A stretch of DNA of 7,026 bases. Origin: Deltaproteobacteria bacterium. GTDB lineage: Bacteria; Desulfobacterota; Binatia; DP-6. Of the stretch, positions 1 to 5,359 are shown piece after piece (positions within the stretch are counted from its first letter, which is position 1; every line of letters begins with the position of its first letter). The translations under genes and the position numbers were made by a program. Where the stretch lies: positions 1 to 7,026 of the forward strand of contig VBLA01000533.1 in assembly GCA_005879245.1 (NCBI GenBank), written 5' to 3'. The notes beneath the pieces are model-generated. The model saw nothing but the letters and a program-made list of their open reading frames with translations, had not been told where the DNA came from and did not search any database.

Positions 1-314
1 ATGCGCACTTCTTCGACTCGAAGTGCTTCATCGTGAACATCCTCGCCGCGGATCAGGAGGCGCTCTCGACCCGCTTCGCGAAGTCGGGCGGCGAGAAGTT
101 CGCGGGCGTCGCGTACCACCTCGGCCGGCTCGGCACCCCGATCCTCGACGGCACCCTCGGCCACGTCGAGTGCCGCATCATCGAGACCCACGAGGGGGGC
201 GATCACGTGATCCACATCGGCACGGTCGAGCACGCGGAGGTGCGCGGCGGACACCCGCTCATCTTCTTCCAGGGCCAGTACCGAAACCTCGGCGAGCAGG
301 AACCCCCGGATTGA
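1..314 (+). CDS. Flavin reductase-like FMN-binding protein, 3' portion (5' end outside window)
   Basis: This is the C-terminal part of a flavin reductase-like domain protein. Such proteins bind FMN or FAD and reduce it with NAD(P)H, usually to supply a partner flavin monooxygenase or oxidoreductase. The reading frame (first full codon at base 3) is open to the window edge, so the gene starts upstream. Recognisable family signatures are FIVNILAADQEALSTRFA near the start, then KFAG, then GTPILDGTLGHVECRI, then GGDHVIHIGTVEHAEV, and a terminal PLIFFQGQYRNLG. This matches the order of the PF01613 domain, whose end coincides with the end of the protein. The stop is TGA at 312-314. A GTG at 33 is possible as a start but would cut off conserved residues. 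An LLM-class oxidoreductase lies 330 bases downstream, and a flavin-supply link between the two is plausible but only inferred. Confidence 0.87.
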   Translation, partial: AHFFDSKCFIVNILAADQEALSTRFAKSGGEKFAGVAYHLGRLGTPILDGTLGHVECRIIETHEGGDHVIHIGTVEHAEVRGGHPLIFFQGQYRNLGEQEPPD

Positions 315-339
315 CCAGAGCAATTACACCCGGTTAAGA
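311..339 (+). promoter_or_regulatory. Weak candidate promoter for the small exported protein
   Basis: TTGACC at 311-316 matches the sigma70 -35 consensus at five of six positions and overlaps the stop codon of the flavin reductase gene. A TTAAG-containing stretch at 333-339 lies 16-17 bases downstream but matches the -10 consensus poorly (at most three of six). The position just upstream of the next gene is reasonable. The call is tentative. Confidence 0.22.
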
Positions 340-341
340 AC

Positions 342-363
342 GCGGGGACATTCGGATCCCCGC
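342..363 (+). terminator. GC-rich hairpin between the flavin reductase gene and the next gene
   Basis: GCGGGGA (342-348) and TCCCCGC (357-363) form a perfect 7-bp stem around an 8-base loop. It lies 28 bases after the upstream stop and ends just before the Shine-Dalgarno site of the next gene. There is no T-tract, so it could be a weak terminator or a structured 5' leader that affects translation of the small protein. The sequence cannot decide between these. Confidence 0.4.
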
Positions 364-379
364 TCCCTGGAGGTGGCTC

Positions 380-628
380 ATGCGACATCTGCTCCACGTC
401 TCGCTCGTGGCGCTCACCCTTGCTGTGGCAGCGCCCGGCTGGGCCCAGACCGCGACCGAGCTCAAGAAGGAGCTCCTGCCGAAGATCAAGAAAGCGCAAG
501 CCGAGGGGAAGGATCTCGGCGAGGCGAAGGAGGAGTACGACGCGGGCGACAAGGCGCTCCGGGACGGGCTGCAGGAGGAGGGCCTCGAGCATTTCAAGAA
601 GGCGAAGTCGTTGATGCCGAAGGACTGA
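380..628 (+). CDS. Small exported helical protein, function unknown
   Basis: This 82-residue protein has a clear Sec signal peptide: basic MRH, a hydrophobic stretch at about residues 4-19, and likely cleavage after GWA at 22. The mature part is about 60 residues, very rich in Lys and Glu, and predicted to be helical. The second half (AKEEYDAGDKALRDGLQEEG, then LEHFKKAKSLMPKD) looks like a single TPR-like helical hairpin. There are no cysteines and no catalytic motif. GGAGG at 369-373 precedes the ATG at normal spacing and supports this start. The stop is 12 bases before the oxidoreductase start, so the two are probably cotranscribed. I do not recognise a named family. A periplasmic binding or structural role is possible but not shown. 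Confidence 0.72.
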   Translation: MRHLLHVSLVALTLAVAAPGWAQTATELKKELLPKIKKAQAEGKDLGEAKEEYDAGDKALRDGLQEEGLEHFKKAKSLMPKD

Positions 629-640
629 GAGGCTGCACGC

Positions 641-1519
641 ATGGACCTCGGCATCCTCATGTTCGTGACCGAGCGGGCGCTACCGGTCACCGACCTGGCC
701 CGCGCGTGCGAAGAGCGGGGCCTCGAGTCGCTCTGGGTGCCCGAGCACCCGGTCGTACCCGTGGAGCACGAGACACGCTATCCGCTCTCCGCGGATGGCA
801 AGCTCCCCCGCGCCTACACGGAGCTCCCCGACTGCTTCGCCATACTCACCGCTGCGGCGGCGGTCACGCGGCGGCTCCGGGTCGGAACGGGAATCTGTCT
901 CGTGCCGGAGCGCGATCCGCTCCTCACCGCACATCAGGTGGCAACCCTCGACTGGCTGTCGGGCGGCCGGTTCCTCTTCGGCATCGGTGCCGGCTGGCTG
1001 AGAGAGGAGATGGACCTCTTCACACCGCACTTCCCGTATCGCTTTGCGTTCATGCGCGAGGCGGTGGCGGCGATGCGGAAGCTCTGGACCGAGGATCGGC
1101 CCGCCTTCGAGGGACAGTGGGTCCGCTTCCCGCCGGTCCTCTGCCGGCCGCGACCCGTGCAGCGCCCCACGCCGCCCGTCATCCTCGGCGGCATGGGCCC
1201 GAACGCTCTCAAGCGGGTCGCCGCGTGGGGCGATGGCTGGATGCCGATCGGGATTTCACCCGATGACATGGCGGGTGCGCGGCGGGAACTCGATCGTCTG
1301 GCGCTCGAGCGGGGCCGCGACCCGCGGCGCATCTCCCTGACCGTCATGATCGGCGCGCCGCCGGGGATGGAAGAGCCGGCGCTCGACATGCTACCCCCGC
1401 GTGAGCTCCTCCAAGGGTACGCCGAGCAGGGCGCCGACCGGGTCGTCGTCTCCCTTCCCACACTCGGGGCCGAGGACGCGTACCGGCACCTCGACCGGCT
1501 CGTCGGGGCCCGACCCTAG
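641..1519 (+). CDS. LLM class flavin- or F420-dependent oxidoreductase
   Basis: This 292-residue protein of the luciferase-like monooxygenase superfamily has a TIM-barrel fold and would use FMN or coenzyme F420. It most resembles the F420-type subfamily (TIGR03619-like) in length and motifs. The start MDLGILMFVTE is the first barrel strand, followed by LARACEERGLESLWVPEH (residues 19-36). RLRVGTGICLVPERDP (78-93) and LSGGRFLFGIGAGWLREE (106-123) are the hallmark cofactor-region motifs. PVILGGMGPNALKRVAAWGD (179-198) is the conserved second-half motif. GAGAGG (627-632), eight bases before the ATG, acts as the ribosome site. The substrate cannot be predicted. The gene is intact and ends in a 4-base CTAG overlap with the convergent ACT gene. 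F420 versus FMN use would need the rest of the genome, for example F420 biosynthesis genes. Confidence 0.92.
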   Translation: MDLGILMFVTERALPVTDLARACEERGLESLWVPEHPVVPVEHETRYPLSADGKLPRAYTELPDCFAILTAAAAVTRRLRVGTGICLVPERDPLLTAHQVATLDWLSGGRFLFGIGAGWLREEMDLFTPHFPYRFAFMREAVAAMRKLWTEDRPAFEGQWVRFPPVLCRPRPVQRPTPPVILGGMGPNALKRVAAWGDGWMPIGISPDDMAGARRELDRLALERGRDPRRISLTVMIGAPPGMEEPALDMLPPRELLQGYAEQGADRVVVSLPTLGAEDAYRHLDRLVGARP

Positions 1520-1980
1520 CGGTCGCGCTTGCGGGCCGGGCCTCGGGTCCGGGCGGGACGCCCCAGGCCCTTGATCACCTTGGTGGCTGCAGTGGCGGCC
1601 GCGTCGTCCGCGAAGCCGATCGCCGTCATCGCCTTCCGCCCGATCACCTGCGCCATGAGGAAGGTGATGTTGATGCCCGCGGCGGCGAGCGCCGCTCCGA
1701 GCCGCGCGCCGAACCCCGGCTGGTTGTCGCCCTCGACCAGCAGGCAGGGGATGTCCGAGGGCGCGAGCCCGGCCTGCTGTGCGGCCGTCGTCTGGCGCTT
1801 CCCGGCGACCGGATAGAGCTCGATCGCCGAGCGGGCCGGGTCCTGCGGAAACCGGTATCCCATCACGAGCCGCAGGTCGGCTCCCGCCTGCGCGAGCGGC
1901 TCGAGGATCTCCGCCAGCACGCCGGGTCGGTTCTCGACTTCCTTCCGCCAGAGAGTGATGCGCTTGACCGTCAGCGGCAT
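1516..1980 (-). CDS. Tandem ACT domain protein
   Basis: This 154-residue cytoplasmic protein has two ACT-like units. The first (about residues 4-70) opens with VKRITLWRKEVENRPGVLAE, the typical ACT strand-loop-helix with a ligand-binding NRPG-like loop. The second (about 77-140) contains IPCLLVEGDNQPGFGARLG and then AAGINITFLMAQVIG. ACT domains usually bind amino acids or other small ligands and regulate a partner enzyme. No catalytic domain is fused here, so this is a stand-alone sensor of unknown ligand. The C-terminus is a short basic tail. I chose the ATG at 1980 because AGGAGG sits five bases upstream on the minus strand. The much longer reading frame that runs on to 2685 lacks coding character beyond this start and overlaps the pilin genes. 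Confidence 0.88.
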   Translation of the reverse strand: MPLTVKRITLWRKEVENRPGVLAEILEPLAQAGADLRLVMGYRFPQDPARSAIELYPVAGKRQTTAAQQAGLAPSDIPCLLVEGDNQPGFGARLGAALAAAGINITFLMAQVIGRKAMTAIGFADDAAATAATKVIKGLGRPARTRGPARKRDR

Positions 1981-2052
1981 AGTGCCCTCCTGAGCTCTGC
2001 GCGAGAGCCTAGCGCACCTGGGCCGGCGGCGGGAAGGTGGTCCGCGCGCGAC

Positions 2053-2505
2053 GTGGCGTCCGGCATCGCAGGCGCGCCGCGTGCTTGCGGCGGACCGCCA
2101 CCAACGCGACGCGCGCCCCGCACAGCACGGCCCACCACTCGTCGGCCCGCCGTAGCGCTGGGCGGTGGCACCCCCGTTGCTTTCGACGGCATGAGTCGGA
2201 TCGTCGGAGACCTCGAGCTCGCGCGCCAGCGCGCCATCGCCCGCAACAAACGCTTCCGGGTCAACTTCAATGCGTCGGCGGGAAGCTACGTGCTCGAGCG
2301 GGAAGAGGCGCCCAGCAGCTTCGTCGCGGACGGCGCGACCCAGAAGCTCCCGCACGGCGCGGTGCTCGGGACCGTCAACCCCGGCAATCCGATCTTCGAC
2401 ACGCGCGGGATGCTCGCAGCCAATACCAATGTTCCGGTCACGGTGACCGGAGCGGGAACAAAGACGGTGACCATCAATGTGCTCGGTCGGACAACGATCA
2501 ACTAG
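2053..2505 (+). CDS. GspH/FimT-type minor pseudopilin lacking its N-terminal pilin helix
   Basis: The downstream part is a clear GspH/FimT domain: GDLELARQRAIARNKRFRVN, then ASAGSYVLERE, IFDTRGMLAANTNVPVTVTG and a terminal TVTINVLGRTTIN. These proteins form part of the initiating tip of type IV pili. The prepilin signal (G/FTLIE plus about 20 hydrophobic residues) that should precede this domain is absent in all forward frames. The first 46 codons (2053-2190) are Pro/Arg/Ala-rich and have visibly more A/T at third positions than the rest, as in non-coding DNA. The true remnant probably begins near ATG 2191 or a little upstream, and no good ribosome site is seen at either start. The gene is first in the fimT-pilV-pilW-pilX order and overlaps pilV by 29 bases. 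It may be a 5'-truncated pseudogene. The domain call is firm but the start is not. Confidence 0.72.
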   Translation: MASGIAGAPRACGGPPPTRRAPRTARPTTRRPAVALGGGTPVAFDGMSRIVGDLELARQRAIARNKRFRVNFNASAGSYVLEREEAPSSFVADGATQKLPHGAVLGTVNPGNPIFDTRGMLAANTNVPVTVTGAGTKTVTINVLGRTTIN

Positions 2506-2920
2506 GGGGCGGGCGACCCGCGGCATTTCCCTCCTGGAAGCGCTCGCCGCGACGGCCTTCGTCTCCCTCGCGCTCCTCGCCTTCGCGGGCAACTCGACGT
2601 CGCTCACGCGCAATCTGAAGAGCGCCGATTCGACCGCCGCCGCCACCGCCCTCGCCCTCCAGAAGCTCGAGCAGCTGCGGAGCATGCCGCTCGGGGCAGC
2701 CGGGCTCGCCGCCCCGGGGCTCTTCTACGACATCGCGAACCCCCTCAAGGCCGACGGCACCACCGGGGGCGTCTACAGCCGGAGCTGGACGGTGTCGCAG
2801 AAGGACACCCCGCGCTTCGGGCTCAAGTCCGTCACGGTCAGCGTCTCGTGGACGGACTCCAAATCGCACACCACGCGCGTGGCTGCCTACGTGCGCTGCA
2901 GCACGATCCCCTGCTCATGA
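2477..2920 (+). CDS. pilV: PilV-type minor pilin (prepilin)
   Basis: This 147-residue type IV prepilin has a 16-residue basic leader ending RATRG, cleaved before ISLLEALAATAFVSLALLAF. The glycine at -1 and glutamate at mature position +5 needed for prepilin peptidase processing and pilin assembly are both present. The helix continues into LALQKLEQLRSMPLG, typical of PilV. The rest is a small beta domain with the motif RSWTVSQKDTP and then KSVTVSVSWTD, as in PilV/GspI relatives, and two cysteines close to the end (RCSTIPCS). The product would sit in the inner membrane and then near the pilus tip. The ATG at 2477 lies inside the end of the fimT/gspH gene, so translation is probably coupled. No other in-frame start leaves a suitable leader. 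Confidence 0.88.
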   Translation: MCSVGQRSTRGRATRGISLLEALAATAFVSLALLAFAGNSTSLTRNLKSADSTAAATALALQKLEQLRSMPLGAAGLAAPGLFYDIANPLKADGTTGGVYSRSWTVSQKDTPRFGLKSVTVSVSWTDSKSHTTRVAAYVRCSTIPCS

Positions 2921-2924
2921 GGTG
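2919..2924 (+). promoter_or_regulatory. Shine-Dalgarno site that decides the pilW start
   Basis: GAGGTG spans the end of the pilV stop codon and lies a few bases before ATG 2929. An alternative in-frame ATG at 2917 forms an ATGA overlap with the pilV stop but has no such site upstream, so 2929 is preferred. Confidence 0.5.
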
Positions 2925-2928
2925 TCGC

Positions 2929-3588
2929 ATGGCCCGCAGTCGCCAAAGGTCCCGGGGTTTCTCGACCGCCGAGGTGCTCGCCGGCACCGCGCTGACGATG
3001 ATGCTCATGACCGCGATCTACTCCGTGCAGCGGGCGCAGACGATGGCCTTCGCGGCCCAGAACGTCTACTCGGAGAGCCAAAACGTCACGCGCACGGTCA
3101 TCGACCTGATGACCCGGGAGCTCCGCATGGCGACCTACGACCCCGGGACTGCCCTCACGACCTCGCCCGGGCCGAGCTGCCCGGGCGTGAAGCAGGGGAT
3201 CGTCGAGGCGACGCCATCGAAGCTCCACTTCAAGCAGGACCTGACCGGCGACGGCTCGCTCATCTCGCCGGGAGAGGACCTCGTCTACGACGTCCTCGGT
3301 AGCGCCCTCCGCCGCATCGATGGCAGCGCGCTCCCGGTCACAATCGTCACCGGCGTGCCCGCCGGAGGCCTCAACTTCCGCTACTTCGACGGCAGCAACC
3401 CTCCCGTCGAGCTCATCCCAACCGGCACACCACCGTCGCTGACCTCGAGCCAGCGCGATTGCGTGACCAAGGTGCGCATCACGGTCCGGGCGAACCTGAC
3501 GAATCCGGACCCGAACAACTCGACTCCCATCCCCTCGATGGCGGAGTGCGAGGTGGCGATCCGCAACCGCTCGCTCAGCAACTTCTAG
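2929..3588 (+). CDS. pilW: PilW-type minor pilin (prepilin)
   Basis: This 219-residue type IV prepilin has a 10-residue leader MARSRQRSRG cleaved before FSTAEVLAGTALTMMLMTAI. Glycine -1 and glutamate +5 are both present. The helix continues through VTRTVIDLMTRELRMATYDP (53-72), the usual PilW region. The body has LTGDGSLISPGEDLVYDV (105-122), the common PilW pattern for reading a beta-strand domain, then GGLNFRYFDG (146-155). It ends in DCVTKVRITVRANL and AECEVAIRNRSLSNF. Three cysteines (84, 178, 207) may form a disulfide. PilW is a minor pilin that primes pilus assembly with PilV and PilX. The gene begins eight bases after pilV and ends 12 bases before pilX. An ATG at 2917 would add four residues. 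Confidence 0.88.
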   Translation: MARSRQRSRGFSTAEVLAGTALTMMLMTAIYSVQRAQTMAFAAQNVYSESQNVTRTVIDLMTRELRMATYDPGTALTTSPGPSCPGVKQGIVEATPSKLHFKQDLTGDGSLISPGEDLVYDVLGSALRRIDGSALPVTIVTGVPAGGLNFRYFDGSNPPVELIPTGTPPSLTSSQRDCVTKVRITVRANLTNPDPNNSTPIPSMAECEVAIRNRSLSNF

Positions 3589-3600
3589 AAAAGGGAGAGG

Positions 3601-3864
3601 ATGATGCGGGCTCGAACAGCTAGACGCACCGCCGGACGCCGAGGCGGAGAAGGGATCGCGCTGGTCATGGCGCTCCTTGCCATGATGACGCTCCTCCTCG
3701 CGGCCGCGACGGAACGATGTCGTGAATCAGTGGGGGCTCTTGTGGGGCCCAAGCACGCATGGCTTCGCCCCGCTCTCCGGCTTCAGCTACGTGGTGACCC
3801 CGATCGCCACGCCCGGCAACACGGCCAACGCCGGGCAGCTGATCGCGACGGGCACCGGAATTGA
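3601..3864 (+). pseudogene. pilX: PilX-type minor pilin, 5' fragment (frameshifted)
   Basis: The ATG at 3601, with AGGGAGAGG directly upstream, starts a basic leader (MMRARTARRTAGRRGGEG) followed by IALVMALLAMMTLLLAAAT. This is the N-terminal membrane helix of PilX/GspK-like minor pilins, which often lack the glutamate at +5. After about base 3712 this frame turns into Arg/His/Gly-rich nonsense (RCRESVGALVG onward) and stops at 3864, while good coding sequence continues in another frame. Only about the first 37 residues are therefore meaningful. The usual linker of PilX proteins, a stretch between the helix and the folded body, is missing as well. This suggests an internal deletion that is not a multiple of three, though an assembly error is equally possible. 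Confidence 0.75.
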
Positions 3865-4663
3865 GAGCGTCAAGAATGTCGTGGTGGCCAACGTCGTCCG
3901 CTCGAACATTCCCTCCACCTCGCCGGGCGCGATCTACCTCGCCTCCGACGCCTCAACCAACGCAACCTTCAACGGCAACAACTTCCTGGTGGACGGGAAC
4001 GATCACAACTACACCGGGGGTGCCGGGCCCGGGGCACCCGTCCCGGGCATCTCGACCCGAAACGACACCAACACGCAGGAGACCCTCAACAGCCTCTCCA
4101 CGGGACAGAAAGACAACGTGACGGGGTACGGCTACTCGAACGGACCGCCCATCGTGCCGAGCGTGAAGACCTCCCCCGCTGCTCCCAGCACCACCCTGCT
4201 TAACCAGATGATCAACGACCTCCTGGCGCGGCCGCGGCCCCCGGACAACAACACGACCCAGATCAACGGCAATGCGACCATCGGCACGACGGCGGCGCCA
4301 CAGATCACGCACTTCACCGGCGGCAGTCTCACCATCCAGGCGAACGGCAACGCCAGCGGCGCTGGCATCCTGATCGTCGAGGGCGACCTCACCATCGAAG
4401 GCAACTTCGATTTCAAGGGGCTCATCCTCGTCCGCGGGACGACGAAGGTCACCGAACTCACGGGCAACGCCACGATCTATGGCTCGATCTGGACCGAGGA
4501 CCTGAACCTCACCGTGTCGGGCAGCTCGATCGCCTACTACAGCACGCAGGCCCTCGCGCTCGCGAACCAGGTGAGCGGAGGCGCCGCGCTGCCCGCACCC
4601 ATTAGGGTGACCTCGCTGGTCGACTGCTCGGAGGTCCCGTCCGGATCCGGCGGCTGTCCGTAG
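3722..4663 (+). CDS. pilX: PilX-type minor pilin, 3' fragment: beta-rich body (frameshifted from its helix)
   Basis: This frame carries the folded body that belongs to the helix encoded at 3601. Coding character is visible from about 3713 (NDVVNQWGLLWGPSTHGFAP). Early on there is an Asn/Thr/Gly-rich part with the motif NFLVDGNDHNYTGG (87-100). The second half, NGNATIGTT, then GAGILIVEGDLTIEGNFDFK and GNATIYGSIWTEDLNLTVSG (residues about 182-267), looks like a beta-solenoid or ladder of short strands, as found in the C-terminal part of many PilX-like pilus proteins. Two cysteines lie close to the end (DCSEVPSGSGGCP). The GTG at 3722 is only the first start in this frame, with no ribosome site, and would give a product with no export signal. 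The product is probably not functional unless the two frames are joined. Confidence 0.75.
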   Translation: MNQWGLLWGPSTHGFAPLSGFSYVVTPIATPGNTANAGQLIATGTGIESVKNVVVANVVRSNIPSTSPGAIYLASDASTNATFNGNNFLVDGNDHNYTGGAGPGAPVPGISTRNDTNTQETLNSLSTGQKDNVTGYGYSNGPPIVPSVKTSPAAPSTTLLNQMINDLLARPRPPDNNTTQINGNATIGTTAAPQITHFTGGSLTIQANGNASGAGILIVEGDLTIEGNFDFKGLILVRGTTKVTELTGNATIYGSIWTEDLNLTVSGSSIAYYSTQALALANQVSGGAALPAPIRVTSLVDCSEVPSGSGGCP

Positions 4664-4919
4664 TATCCCGGGGGTCCGTCCCCAGTTACACCGCGCCAAG
4701 AGTTTTCGCGCCCGCTGCTGCCTCGGGTCCCGGCGCAAGACGGCAGGCCTTGACGGGGGGAGCCGTCGTCACACAGGTCGCCCAGCAGGTCCGTGGCGCC
4801 GCATGTTCGAGACGACGCGTCGGTCGGAACTGACCCAACTGCCCGTCCGCAAAGACGTCCGAGCCCTCGAGTCGGATTTCACTTGACGACTGCGCTGCTG
4901 CCGTCGTACGCGATTTGCG

Positions 4920-5066
4920 ATGGCGCGTCGCACGAAGATTCTGGCGGATGGTCTTCGGCTCGCGGAGGTGCTCGTGGTCGTCCTAGCCGCAGTCGGATTG
5001 TTCGTCCTCGTTACCTTCTTCGGGGCCGCGGCAGTCCTCGACGGCATCAGGCTGGTAGCACGGTGA
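4920..5066 (+). CDS. Very short ORF consisting of a prepilin signal helix
   Basis: This frame encodes 48 residues. The leader MARRTKILADG is followed by LRLAEVLVVVLAAVGLFVLV and a short tail, TFFGAAAVLDGIRLVAR, ending at TGA 5064-5066. It matches the class III prepilin signal: basic leader, Gly at -1 (residue 11), Glu at +5 (residue 16), then about 20 hydrophobic residues. No pilin body follows in any frame that I can see. It is therefore either a truncated pilin or pseudopilin, or a genuinely tiny helix-only pilin. There is no good Shine-Dalgarno site before the ATG, and the codons contain more A/T third bases than those of the neighbouring genes. Its position just after the minor-pilin operon supports a pilus link. 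Chance is a possible alternative, but the motif match is specific. Confidence 0.45.
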   Translation: MARRTKILADGLRLAEVLVVVLAAVGLFVLVTFFGAAAVLDGIRLVAR

Positions 5067-5187
5067 GCCAGCGCGTCGCTCGTACGGTTGCCCGCCTCCG
5101 GCCGACGGCGGCGGGACCCCGCGAACCGGGGCGACCCAACCCTCCCAACGGGACGGATACCGCGACCGTTCTTCGAGACGGCTAGCG

Positions 5188-5259
5188 TCAGCCGCAGACG
5201 CCGACGGCCTCGCAGCAGCTGCTCGACGCGCAATCCGCGTCGCTGCTGCAAAGTCCCAT
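5188..5259 (-). CDS. Micro-ORF or gene remnant with five cysteines
   Basis: On the minus strand the ATG at 5259 opens 23 residues, MGLCSSDADCASSSCC then EAVGVCG, ending in TGA. The five cysteines follow C-x5-C-x4-CC-x5-C. The phrase C-S-S-D-A-D-C is typical of short disulfide-rich repeats in secreted proteins of myxobacteria and related lineages. Codons are strongly GC at third positions, as in real genes here. An AGGGGG lies just before the ATG. An in-frame TGA seven codons upstream of the ATG limits any extension. It has no signal peptide, so it is more likely the 3' remnant of a larger lost gene than an independent peptide. Confidence 0.3.
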   Translation of the reverse strand: MGLCSSDADCASSSCCEAVGVCG

Positions 5260-5294
5260 CTTCCCCCTAGACGATCGTCACGAGCAATGGCCCC

Positions 5295-5324
5295 TTGACG
5301 GCGTGCGCGCCGCGGGCGTTTAAG
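5295..5324 (+). promoter_or_regulatory. Sigma70-type promoter for the cysteine-rich protein gene
   Basis: TTGACG (5295-5300, five of six matches to the -35 consensus) and TTTAAG (5319-5324, four of six to the -10) are separated by 18 bases. Transcription would start near 5331, giving a short leader that includes the ribosome site and the start codon at 5360. The AT-rich -10 stands out from the GC-rich surroundings. Confidence 0.5.
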
Positions 5325-5346
5325 GGAGCCCAGAACGCAGAAAAAT

Positions 5347-5354
5347 AGGAGGAG
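5347..5354 (+). promoter_or_regulatory. Strong Shine-Dalgarno site
   Basis: AGGAGGAG lies five bases before the ATG at 5360. It is preceded by an A-rich stretch (AAAAAT), which favours open mRNA and efficient initiation. It fixes the start of the cysteine-rich protein. Confidence 0.75.
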
Positions 5355-5359
5355 ATCCC

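Larger units (their letters stand above)
4664..5359. other. Long, mostly non-coding stretch after the pilin operon
   Basis: About 700 bases separate pilX from the cysteine-rich gene, at the place where pilY1 would follow in canonical clusters. No long reading frame here has coding-like codon use or a recognisable domain. The stretch contains the 48-codon prepilin-helix ORF at 4920, the 23-residue cysteine-rich minus-strand ORF at 5188-5259, and a promoter near 5295. There are weak GC stems: GGGG/CCCC at 4671-4683, just after the pilX stop, and CCCCG/CGGGG at 5117-5131. Neither has a T-tract. The region may be the eroded remains of pilin-related and secreted-protein genes. Confidence 0.5.

Noticed and set aside
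373..1266. 297-codon plus-strand frame overlapping the small exported protein and the LLM oxidoreductase
   Set aside because: It is an Arg/His/Gly-rich out-of-frame shadow; the two real genes have clear motifs and ribosome sites.
1516..2685. 389-codon minus-strand frame covering the ACT gene and the pilin genes
   Set aside because: Only the last 154 residues look like a protein. The upstream 235 residues are antisense to conserved GspH and PilV sequence, and AGGAGG marks the internal start at 1980.
3953..4738. 261-codon minus-strand frame opposite the PilX body
   Set aside because: No domain and Arg/Gly/Val-rich composition; the opposite strand has beta-repeat sequence with coding character.
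4883..4912. Possible promoter TTGACG ... TACGCG before the prepilin-helix ORF
   Set aside because: The -35 is good, but the -10 matches at only about two of six positions, so I do not call it.
5117..5131. CCCCG/CGGGG 5-bp stem
   Set aside because: Short, without a T-tract and not linked to a gene end, so it is not called as a terminator.
4793..5185. 130-codon plus-strand frame in the intergenic stretch
   Set aside because: Arg/Ser/Pro-rich with no motif or ribosome site; it overlaps the more specific prepilin-helix ORF in another frame.
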